A DNA stretch of 64,000 nucleotides from a virus: IMG/VR virus record IMGVR_UViG_3300027969_000052, positions 1-64,000 of that record. The stretch is one strand, 5' to 3'. A program made the position numbers and the translations under genes. The notes under the pieces are model-generated. The model did no database searches, had not been told where the DNA came from, and saw only the letters and a program-made list of their open reading frames with translations. Of the stretch, positions 1-5,282 are shown one piece after another. Each line of letters opens with the position of its first letter. Position 1 is the stretch's first letter.

Positions 1-124
1 TTTGGGTACCCGTAGATAGTCCACTATATACAGACTTTATACTACGCTTTAGAGATCATTGCCCGCCCGTAGATACTTCATTGGACTTGATAACCGGATT
101 GTAAAAATTTTGCGCAGGATTTTT

Positions 125-154
125 TTGTCTGCTATATAGATCGGCATATATAAT
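125..154 (+). promoter_or_regulatory. Possible sigma70-like promoter
   Basis: A TATAAT box lies at 149-154, with a weak TTGTCT at 125-130 and an 18-nt spacer. The ATG of the next small gene is only 3 nt after the -10 box, so a transcript from here would have essentially no leader. The -35 match is poor. Bases 1-124 hold no gene that I can recognise. Confidence 0.35.
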
Positions 155-157
155 ACT

Positions 158-325
158 ATGAACGACCTATATAACCAAACAGTTGTACGTAACGGTAAAA
201 CTTATCATTACGATCCAGATCATGACATATACTACTCTAGATCCAGTGACGAATCCTTATTCAGCAAATGGGCATGGATTCCAGTTACTCTAGCACTGGC
301 TGTTGTCTGCTATCTATTGGACTAG
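158..325 (+). CDS. Small membrane-anchored protein (55 aa)
   Basis: This ORF starts at ATG 158 and ends at TAG 323-325. The first 35 residues are polar and tyrosine/aspartate-rich (contains YHYDPDHDIYY). The last 18 or so (WIPVTLALAVVCYLLD) form one hydrophobic segment, which suggests a C-terminally anchored membrane protein. There is no clear Shine-Dalgarno, and a TATAAT box sits immediately upstream. It ends 2 bp before the 3' end of the convergent gene at 328-636. I recognise no family. It may be an envelope-acting phage protein, but that is inference. Confidence 0.5.
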   Translation: MNDLYNQTVVRNGKTYHYDPDHDIYYSRSSDESLFSKWAWIPVTLALAVVCYLLD

Positions 326-327
326 TA

Positions 328-636
328 TTAGATCAGTGGAGCGGATTTAGTCACTCGTTGACTGCTACGCTCACCTACAGAGATTATGCAAGCACGTGAT
401 CCTTTGTACTCAACCAGTGTCCAAGAGCCCGTTTGGGGATTTACAGTCAGAGTTAATTCGGTATCAGTCCCGGGACTAATTCCATGCCATACGGGCTGTT
501 CCTTATACTCACCTATGATAGTTTGAAAGACTGCTGTTATATTATCGCATAGCACGGTCTTTGCACGAGTCACTGGTTCAGCTTGGACTGACTGTGATGC
601 CAGTGTTAGGATTAAAGCTACGGTGAATCGCATCAT
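328..636 (-). CDS. Small exported protein with signal peptide (102 aa)
   Basis: The N-terminus has a charged start, a hydrophobic stretch (VALILTLAS) and a plausible signal peptidase I site (SVQA/EP), so the protein is probably exported to the periplasm. The mature part has two cysteines that could pair, and no domain that I recognise. Start choice lies between two adjacent ATGs (634-636 and 631-633). A TAAATA box at 638-643 lies right before them and no Shine-Dalgarno is visible, which matches the leaderless pattern seen elsewhere in this window. It is convergent with the small membrane gene at 158-325. Function unknown. Confidence 0.6.
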   Translation of the reverse strand: MMRFTVALILTLASQSVQAEPVTRAKTVLCDNITAVFQTIIGEYKEQPVWHGISPGTDTELTLTVNPQTGSWTLVEYKGSRACIISVGERSSQRVTKSAPLI

Positions 637-720
637 GTATTTAATCGCACATTGTTTTTTTGCGCTTTGCGCTGGCCGCTTCGCGGCTTCTGTCTTGGTA
701 GCTAGCGACTGGTAAAACCA

Positions 721-742
721 TAAATAATTTCATAACAAGGAG
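721..742 (+). promoter_or_regulatory. Late-type promoter box and RBS
   Basis: CATAAATA (TAAATA at 721-726) resembles the T4 late consensus TATAAATA. AAGGAG at 737-742 is a good Shine-Dalgarno for the ATG at 750. Upstream, between this gene and the divergent one at 328-636, lie two short hairpins: GCGC/GCGC at 662-672 and GCCGC/GCGGC at 675-687. They have no downstream T-run, so they are not obvious terminators. Confidence 0.5.
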
Positions 743-749
743 ACTTTTT

Positions 750-1079
750 ATGGCCACAAGAATAGTTACAACTAAACGTATCGTGCAAGATGCTGATACA
801 TTTGTAGGCAGAGATGGTGAGCTGATCATAGACGACGTTGACAACACCATAAAGATTAGTAATGGATATACTCCGGGCGGAGTGGATCTAACAGGACCCT
901 ATGTACAACTGCCTTTTTACAACGGTATAGCAGATCGCAATGCGGCCTTACCAAATCCAGTAAGGGGCATGATGATCTTGTGTCTATTGGATCGTGGTGG
1001 CGCTAACTGGGAATATAGAGTACAGGTGTACCAAGATGGCTACGGCTGGACTGATTTAACTTGGGGTACTTCGGGCTAA
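750..1079 (+). CDS. Small fibre/adhesin-associated protein (109 aa)
   Basis: The N-terminal half carries the pattern seen at the start of many phage fibre proteins: a short basic strand, then GELIIDDVDNTIKISNG followed by TPGGVDLTG. The protein at 5047-5280 shares the LxIGDGxTPGGVPVTG form of this motif, and the 640-aa fibre at 5283 has a related VNTGKFKIGNG. The second half has aromatic strands (WEYRVQVYQDGYGWTDLTW) and may be a small tip or decoration domain. A strong Shine-Dalgarno and a late-type box precede the ATG, so a virion role is plausible. Specific function unknown. Confidence 0.6.
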   Translation: MATRIVTTKRIVQDADTFVGRDGELIIDDVDNTIKISNGYTPGGVDLTGPYVQLPFYNGIADRNAALPNPVRGMMILCLLDRGGANWEYRVQVYQDGYGWTDLTWGTSG

Positions 1080-1085
1080 CAATCA

Positions 1086-1124
1086 GTGCGTTGCCTAATC
1101 GACCATCCCGATCTGACTAAATAA
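1086..1124 (+). pseudogene. Twelve-codon remnant duplicate of the gene at 2273
   Basis: Read from GTG 1086, the sequence encodes VRCLIDHPDLTK and a stop. The gene at 2273 begins MRCLIDHPVDP. Fifteen bases (TAATCGACCATCCCG) are identical at 1096-1110 and 2283-2297 in the same codon phase. It looks like the leftover 5' end of a duplicated or replaced copy. A functional minigene is possible but there is no evidence for it. Confidence 0.4.
1118..1123 (+). promoter_or_regulatory. Late-type TAAATA box
   Basis: CTAAATA is followed about 27 nt later by ATG 1151. AAGGAG (within AAAAGGAGTCGAC) sits at normal Shine-Dalgarno distance, so this is the leadered form of the late promoter. Confidence 0.4.
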
Positions 1125-1150
1125 ACTCATATATAACAAAAGGAGTCGAC

Positions 1151-1540
1151 ATGTCCGACAATTACGCACTTAGCCCAAATGACCGCAAAGCACAGGAAAG
1201 CTATGCGATCGGCACAAAAGATCTAGTATTCCTACAGATAAATGTTAGCTGTACTACAGGTAGCTTAGACACTAACTACGCCAATAGCGACAGCAATTTC
1301 CAACGTCTACTACAGGTTCTACAACAACGTTTAGAATTCTACGGTGTTGGACAGCCCTCAGAATCATATGTTACTGTGGTCGTTACTCGTGCTACAGTAC
1401 CTTATTCTGGTAATGAAGAATCAAATGCAGGTGGACGAGTATCAGTTGTCGAAACCGACATCAATGACAGCCCATACTTTAGTTCGGCTTATGTTTTCCA
1501 AGGTCAGATCAATGGCTGGGCAATTGAAAACGACTGCTAA
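1151..1540 (+). CDS. Conserved-looking hypothetical protein (129 aa)
   Basis: This soluble protein has no signal peptide. It contains a predicted helix (FQRLLQVLQQRLEFYGVG) between beta-rich stretches such as YVTVVVTRATVPY and RVSVVETDIND. I do not recognise a family. The start at 1151 is fixed by AAGGAG about 8 nt upstream and a TAAATA box further up. A Rho-independent terminator follows directly, so the transcript from 750 or 1151 probably ends here. Its position next to fibre-type small genes makes a virion accessory role possible. Confidence 0.5.
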   Translation: MSDNYALSPNDRKAQESYAIGTKDLVFLQINVSCTTGSLDTNYANSDSNFQRLLQVLQQRLEFYGVGQPSESYVTVVVTRATVPYSGNEESNAGGRVSVVETDINDSPYFSSAYVFQGQINGWAIENDC

Positions 1541-1560
1541 TTAACCCAGTCTTTTTATTC

Positions 1561-1590
1561 AAGCCCAGTTTGATCGCTGGGCTTTTTTTT
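1561..1590 (+). terminator. Rho-independent terminator
   Basis: Stem AAGCCCAG (1561-1568) pairs with CTGGGCTT (1577-1584) around an 8-nt loop and is followed by a run of Ts to 1590. It closes the unit that contains 750-1079 and 1151-1540. The TAAATA box of the next gene begins 7 nt later. Confidence 0.85.
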
Positions 1591-1596
1591 GGCTCG

Positions 1597-1602
1597 TAAA
1601 TA
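1597..1602 (+). promoter_or_regulatory. Late-type TAAATA box, leaderless spacing
   Basis: GTAAATA ends exactly 5 nt before ATG 1608, with no Shine-Dalgarno. This is one of several genes in the window with the same spacing. Confidence 0.45.
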
Positions 1603-1607
1603 TGGGT

Positions 1608-2252
1608 ATGAAGATCCGACCAGCAGAAACCCGTGGCCGCATTGCCAGTCCCCGTACCAATCGAATTGTCAGCTATCGTAGTTTTGACTGTATGAGTTTT
1701 CACAGTCCCGAATATCCCAGCTGGCATTGCGTTGACACTATCAACGATGATCGTACTGCACCCGGATTTATCACAACTTGGCATAATCACATGGGGCTGG
1801 ACATATTGAGTTACGTGATCGAGGGAAGTGTAGAACACAAGGACAGCTTGGGTAATCATCGAGTAGCAGGACCCGGGCAGATACAGCACATGAGTTGTGG
1901 CGCGGGTATTTGGCACACAGAATCCAATCCCGGACCCGAACTCAATCGCTATCTACAGATTTGGCTACGTCCTGCTCAACGTTTTCTAGAGCCACCCCGT
2001 TACTCTTTGGTTGAAAGACCCCGTGAGTTTTCTCAATTACAGTTGGATTTATATCACCCGCAGGTAGCTGTTTGGGCGGGCTGGTTGGAGCACACTCTAC
2101 AGGCGAGTCAAAGCTATATACTGGTATTAGAAGGCATGATCTATGCCAATGGCCAAATGGTCTATGAAGGTGACAGCGTGGACACTGAAGATGACTTGGT
2201 TGAGATCACTGTACCAGCCGCCGCACACATTATACAGTTTCAACGGATCTAA
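1608..2252 (+). CDS. Pirin-like cupin protein
   Basis: The N-terminal cupin matches the pirin/YhhW family. It has an HNH metal pair (H59, H61) followed by LSYVIEGSVEHKDSLG, and then MSCGAGIWHTE with H103 and E105. This is the H-x-H ... H-x-E ligand set of pirins. Length (214 aa) is close to that of short bacterial pirins (about 230-290 aa). Bacterial pirins bind iron and some show quercetin dioxygenase activity or modulate host enzymes; the substrate here is unknown. ATG 1602 overlaps the TAAATA box, so I prefer ATG 1608. The gene sits right after a terminator with its own late-type box. It is an unusual host-like gene for a T4-like phage. Confidence 0.85.
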   Translation: MKIRPAETRGRIASPRTNRIVSYRSFDCMSFHSPEYPSWHCVDTINDDRTAPGFITTWHNHMGLDILSYVIEGSVEHKDSLGNHRVAGPGQIQHMSCGAGIWHTESNPGPELNRYLQIWLRPAQRFLEPPRYSLVERPREFSQLQLDLYHPQVAVWAGWLEHTLQASQSYILVLEGMIYANGQMVYEGDSVDTEDDLVEITVPAAAHIIQFQRI

Positions 2253-2262
2253 ACCGCTAAAA

Positions 2263-2268
2263 TAAATA
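2263..2268 (+). promoter_or_regulatory. Late-type ATAAATA box, leaderless spacing
   Basis: AATAAATA lies 4 nt before ATG 2273. No Shine-Dalgarno is visible in the 20 nt upstream of the start. Confidence 0.4.
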
Positions 2269-2272
2269 CTGG

Positions 2273-2533
2273 ATGCGATGTTTAATCGACCATCCCGTGG
2301 ATCCCTACTTTCCCTATCGTGCGGTAGTGCCTTGGCCCATTGACATACGGGAAGATCAGCGGGATTGGATACTGTGTGTAGACACACTGGAATCGTGGTT
2401 GCGAGAGTATGTGGGCGGCCACTACAGTCATTGGGTTTATGCATCATTGGATCAGCAGGCCTATTGGCAAGCCTGTGTGGCATTTCGCCGTGATCCAGAT
2501 CGCACCATGTTTGTCTTACGGTGGGCTAACTAA
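2273..2533 (+). CDS. Hypothetical protein (86 aa)
   Basis: This is a small tryptophan- and aspartate-rich soluble protein beginning MRCLIDHPVDPY, with WILCVDTLESWLREY and HYSHWVYASLDQQAYW later. I recognise no family. The first eight codons have a partial duplicate at 1086-1124. It ends 4 nt before the next ATG (2538), which suggests translational coupling. Function unknown. Confidence 0.5.
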   Translation: MRCLIDHPVDPYFPYRAVVPWPIDIREDQRDWILCVDTLESWLREYVGGHYSHWVYASLDQQAYWQACVAFRRDPDRTMFVLRWAN

Positions 2534-2537
2534 CAGT

Positions 2538-2768
2538 ATGTTCCAAATACAAAAAATATCAGCACATATACAACTGCTGGAAAATCGCCTGGCAAAACTA
2601 CGAGCACATCGTGAATCAGTGGTTGGTGCTTTTGATCCCGAACCCAGCAAAGTTACTTTTGCACAGCGTGATCGACTCACGGAAATTGAACGGCAAATTG
2701 CCCGTATGGAAACCAGTATCACTGGCTACAGATCGCAGTTGGATCGAGCGCAGAATCTCCTGGGTTAA
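2538..2768 (+). CDS. Short coiled-coil protein (76 aa)
   Basis: The protein is predicted to be almost entirely helical. Heptad-like leucines and charges run through IQLLENRLAKLRAHRESVV and LTEIERQIARMETSITGY, separated by a short link containing a proline. ATG 2538 is 4 nt after the upstream stop codon, so translation probably depends on the upstream gene. A longer frame opens at 2409 but would lie wholly inside the upstream gene. The 3' end overlaps the convergent gene at 2765-3070 by 4 bp. Function unknown. Confidence 0.55.
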   Translation: MFQIQKISAHIQLLENRLAKLRAHRESVVGAFDPEPSKVTFAQRDRLTEIERQIARMETSITGYRSQLDRAQNLLG

Positions 2769-3070
2769 TTATTGGTTTTAAGAGCCTGACGTACTTTGCG
2801 TTTGGCTTTTGATACAGCACGTTTAGCTTTCTTTACCACACCTTCGGGGGCGGGTATAAACACAGGTTCAGGTTCTTGAGCTTGAACTACTGGTAGCAAT
2901 GCTGGCTCAGGCTCTTCTAAAATTACTAAATTAACGGGTGGATACTTTGGCTGTTCCACTTCAAACTCTTTTTCCCAATCATCTGCACTGGTCCAAGCAT
3001 AGGCCACTGCGAGTAGAGTGACTACACTGATTATTTTAAGAGGGCGGACCCAGAAAGGTTCAAATACCAT
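2765..3070 (-). CDS. Membrane-anchored Pro/Glu-rich protein (101 aa)
   Basis: There is one N-terminal membrane segment (IISVVTLLAVAYAW). It is followed by an acidic, proline-rich linker (EEPEPALLPVVQAQEPEPVF) and a strongly basic C-terminus (KKAKRAVSKAKRKVRQALK). This layout fits an inner-membrane protein reaching into the periplasm, as in TonB-like linkers or inner-membrane spanins. No spanin partner is evident, so a lysis role is only a guess. A near-consensus sigma70 promoter lies directly upstream with its -10 box 5 nt before the ATG. Confidence 0.55.
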   Translation of the reverse strand: MVFEPFWVRPLKIISVVTLLAVAYAWTSADDWEKEFEVEQPKYPPVNLVILEEPEPALLPVVQAQEPEPVFIPAPEGVVKKAKRAVSKAKRKVRQALKTNN

Positions 3071-3075
3071 ACTAC

Positions 3076-3104
3076 ATTATACGCTGAATCCTATCTAGGG
3101 TCAA
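3076..3104 (-). promoter_or_regulatory. Sigma70-like promoter
   Basis: On the minus strand: TTGACC (3099-3104), a 17-nt spacer, then TATAAT (3076-3081). The ATG of the gene at 2765-3070 begins 5 nt after the -10 box, so the mRNA would be nearly leaderless. The promoter overlaps the last codons of the upstream gene. Confidence 0.65.
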
Positions 3105-3714
3105 TGGTTTTAAAATGGTTTTCTCGCCAAATGCGCAGATCTACATAACCCGGTCCTAGGTCGCTATCCCGTGGTAAACTTTCGGCTATTACCCTATGTT
3201 CAGGGCGCATTAGGTCTCCCCAAAAGGCTAGGTTAATGGGCTGTGCCTGATCTTCAAAACATAGTCCCGCACCTAGACAACAAGTTAATCCATCTTGTGT
3301 ACGATAGAGATTTCTATTTTCCAGTGTAGGCCAAATTAAGTTGTGCTGTTCTAAATCTCTAAGTATCACAGGTATGATAGGGTCAGGGTCAGGTAGTTTA
3401 CCTAACCACTCACATCCTTCAAAGTCATGTATGATTTGAAAGTCCCAGTTTTTAAAACCTCTAATACGGGGGCACCATCGTAATTCTTTACTGTAAAAAT
3501 ACTGTTGCATGATTACTGCATCTTGTTCAAATGCTGTACGACGATTCCGCCAATGTGGCTGTCCGTGCCAGTTGTACCATTGGACTAACCACTTTTTACA
3601 GGGACTTAACCACAGCTCGTATATATTGTTGTCGATACACTTCCACTCGGTGAAATCGATGTCTTCACCGTTGCTGTCTAGATCTATAGGAGTGCGATCA
3701 GAAGTAGTAACCAT
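3091..3714 (-). CDS. Hypothetical protein (207 aa)
   Basis: This soluble protein is rich in tryptophan and cysteine (for example WYNWHGQPHWRNRR, GLTCCLGAGLCF). I do not recognise a family. A GTG at 3738 would give 8 more residues, but ATG 3714 overlaps only the last 17 nt of the upstream glycosyltransferase-like gene and fits coupled translation, so I chose 3714. It is probably co-transcribed with 3698-4525. A role in the same sugar or envelope process is possible only by context. Confidence 0.55.
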   Translation of the reverse strand: MVTTSDRTPIDLDSNGEDIDFTEWKCIDNNIYELWLSPCKKWLVQWYNWHGQPHWRNRRTAFEQDAVIMQQYFYSKELRWCPRIRGFKNWDFQIIHDFEGCEWLGKLPDPDPIIPVILRDLEQHNLIWPTLENRNLYRTQDGLTCCLGAGLCFEDQAQPINLAFWGDLMRPEHRVIAESLPRDSDLGPGYVDLRIWRENHFKTIDPR

Positions 3715-4525
3715 TGTCTCGTTTAAAGTAAGTTTCACAACCTTCTAGTGTGCAGTTATCCTTACGATGATCATTCCAGAAGTTTACACCTAATCCCTGT
3801 GCTATGGCCATACCTACTGATTGGTTGCCAATATAAAGCTGTGATCCATTGATAACTTCTGCTAGTTCCAATAGGTCTTCTGTTTTATAGTGCTGTAGTT
3901 TGATTTTAAAATCTTCTTCGTAGTTTGCATGTTCCTCAGCAGTACCTACAAACACAGCCTGCTTGTACCATTCTTGTTCTACGATGTTACGCCATACTTG
4001 ATGTACTTGTCCGTTGCCGTAGCGATCAGTCTTGCTGATCACAATGTGTTTTCCGGCTACGCTGGTCTTTTTTACGTTGGTTAGCCACGGACGAGTAATT
4101 TCTGGTTCAAACTGAGCTGGATCAAGACCTACTGCTAGACTATACAAGCGACCATAGTGGCCCTTGTCGATTTGATTGCCGTAGAACCAACAGCAGATGT
4201 TATCTAATGGATGTGTGATTTCTTGACCTTCCCACTTGGCCCATTTCTTGATATAAGGCTGTGCTTCAATTAGGGGTGCGAGCAAATCAAAGTCTTTTTG
4301 CGTCATGCGACCTGAGTGACTTCCTCCATCACGCCAACCGATTACATTTTGACATAGGTTATCGAGGTTTTCAAATCGTAGGTAAAACTCGCCGCCACCT
4401 AACAGTCTAATCGGAATCATGGAATAAATGATGTCACCAAAAGTCCATGTCTGTGAGAATGTTAGAGTGTCGCCGGGTTTATAGGGTGCTGGCTCATATG
4501 GGCCGGGTTTGAATTTGTAAAACAT
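3698..4525 (-). CDS. Glycosyltransferase-like protein (GT9/GT-B type)
   Basis: The C-terminal half resembles the nucleotide-sugar-binding domain of GT9 heptosyltransferase-like enzymes. It has a Rossmann-type strand (KHIVISKTDRYGN), then DLLELAEVINGSQLYIGNQ followed by SVGMAIAQGLGVN, the typical 'S-x2-IG-x-DSG-x2-H-x-A-x2-G' region with substitutions. At 275 aa it is shorter than bacterial GT9 enzymes (about 320-350 aa). Substrate is unknown; candidates are modified phage DNA or a host glycan. An extended -10 promoter with a dyad and an AAGGA Shine-Dalgarno precede it. Confidence 0.55.
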   Translation of the reverse strand: MFYKFKPGPYEPAPYKPGDTLTFSQTWTFGDIIYSMIPIRLLGGGEFYLRFENLDNLCQNVIGWRDGGSHSGRMTQKDFDLLAPLIEAQPYIKKWAKWEGQEITHPLDNICCWFYGNQIDKGHYGRLYSLAVGLDPAQFEPEITRPWLTNVKKTSVAGKHIVISKTDRYGNGQVHQVWRNIVEQEWYKQAVFVGTAEEHANYEEDFKIKLQHYKTEDLLELAEVINGSQLYIGNQSVGMAIAQGLGVNFWNDHRKDNCTLEGCETYFKRDNGYYF

Positions 4526-4536
4526 CGCTGTCCTTT

Positions 4537-4561
4537 ATATGCTAAGTTAATTATAGCATAT
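4537..4561 (-). promoter_or_regulatory. Extended -10 promoter with overlapping dyad
   Basis: On the minus strand TGCTATAAT (-10 at 4550-4555) is an extended -10 box; no good -35 is seen. The perfect 8-bp arms ATATGCTA and TAGCATAT (4537-4544 and 4554-4561) flank it, so the -10 overlaps an operator-like inverted repeat. It drives the glycosyltransferase-like gene. Confidence 0.5.
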
Positions 4562-4574
4562 TTAAGACATTAAT

Positions 4575-5009
4575 CTATGGATATATGCGTTGTTTGATTT
4601 TCATGCCAAAACTAGGTGTACCATCAGCATGTAGTGTTTGAGCAAGCCAATCGATGTCTGTACACATAATTCTAGGTTTAGATCGTGTAATAACAAATTG
4701 TACATACATAGGTTGATCAACGTACAAATGACCACTCCACTTAAAATTGGTAAACGATATATCTCTAATTTCTTTAACGTTGACCCATTTAACTAGGGTT
4801 TTAAAATATTTTAACACTAGGTCTAGCTCTGTTTGCCCAGGCACTACTTGATAACCAGTTTCTGATTCTTCTGGTAGATCGTAGATCCAGTTGATACTGG
4901 CACGATTTAATGGAAATGGCTGTGTCTTAACACCGTATCCTATCTTAATCTGATTCAGCAATAAGGCTGGCGGAATGGTTAAACTTTGAGCGTTGACGGT
5001 AAATAGCAT
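4575..5009 (-). CDS. Hypothetical protein (144 aa)
   Basis: This protein alternates beta strands and short helices, with YVQFVITRSKPRIMCTD near the C-terminus and no signal peptide or membrane segment. I recognise no family. A TAAATA box (5017-5022) ends 7 nt before the ATG and there is no Shine-Dalgarno, so it belongs to the leaderless-type late genes. It is divergent from the fibre-type genes that begin at 5047, and a virion role is plausible from that. Confidence 0.5.
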   Translation of the reverse strand: MLFTVNAQSLTIPPALLLNQIKIGYGVKTQPFPLNRASINWIYDLPEESETGYQVVPGQTELDLVLKYFKTLVKWVNVKEIRDISFTNFKWSGHLYVDQPMYVQFVITRSKPRIMCTDIDWLAQTLHADGTPSFGMKIKQRIYP

Positions 5010-5046
5010 AGTAATATATTTAACCTATACGACAAAGGAACAAGAT

Positions 5047-5280
5047 ATGCCCTACAGAGTTTACCAAGGTAAAGAAATTTTAACTACCAACCCACCCGTT
5101 TTGCCAAGAGGGCAAGTATCTGTGGATCTTAATTCGTTAGTTCTACACATAGGCGACGGATTAACTCCTGGTGGAGTTCCTGTTACTGGGTTAGGTAGCG
5201 GTGGCACATTAGCAATCGATGGAGGCGGCGCGGCTTCCGTTTTTACACCAGATGAGACCTTTGACGGAGGCGGAGCATAA
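5047..5280 (+). CDS. Small fibre-associated protein (77 aa)
   Basis: The protein contains PPVLPRGQVSVDLNSLVLHIG then DGLTPGGVPVTG, the same fibre N-terminal motif as in 750-1079, and a short glycine-rich tail ending DETFDGGGA. The start at ATG 5047 is set by AAAGGAA about 8 nt upstream; the open frame reaches back to 4993 without support. It lies 2 nt before the 640-aa fibre gene and is surely co-translated with it. It may be an attachment peptide or a fibre-tip partner. Confidence 0.6.
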   Translation: MPYRVYQGKEILTTNPPVLPRGQVSVDLNSLVLHIGDGLTPGGVPVTGLGSGGTLAIDGGGAASVFTPDETFDGGGA

Positions 5281-5282
5281 AA

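Noticed and set aside
1-124. Possible tRNA or structural RNA at the window edge (two CCCGTAGATA copies)
   Set aside because: No cloverleaf or conserved T-loop sequence could be built; two short copies alone are not evidence of an RNA gene.
660-690. Two GC hairpins between 637 and 749 as a terminator
   Set aside because: The T-run lies on the wrong side for the plus strand, and no gene ends there on the minus strand.
1509-1916. Minus-strand ORF of 135 codons over the pirin gene
   Set aside because: It is antisense to a protein with clear pirin motifs, and it also spans a terminator stem; no promoter or Shine-Dalgarno.
4993-5046. Upstream extension of the small fibre-associated ORF
   Set aside because: It overlaps the divergent gene's start and promoter; AAAGGAA sits before ATG 5047.
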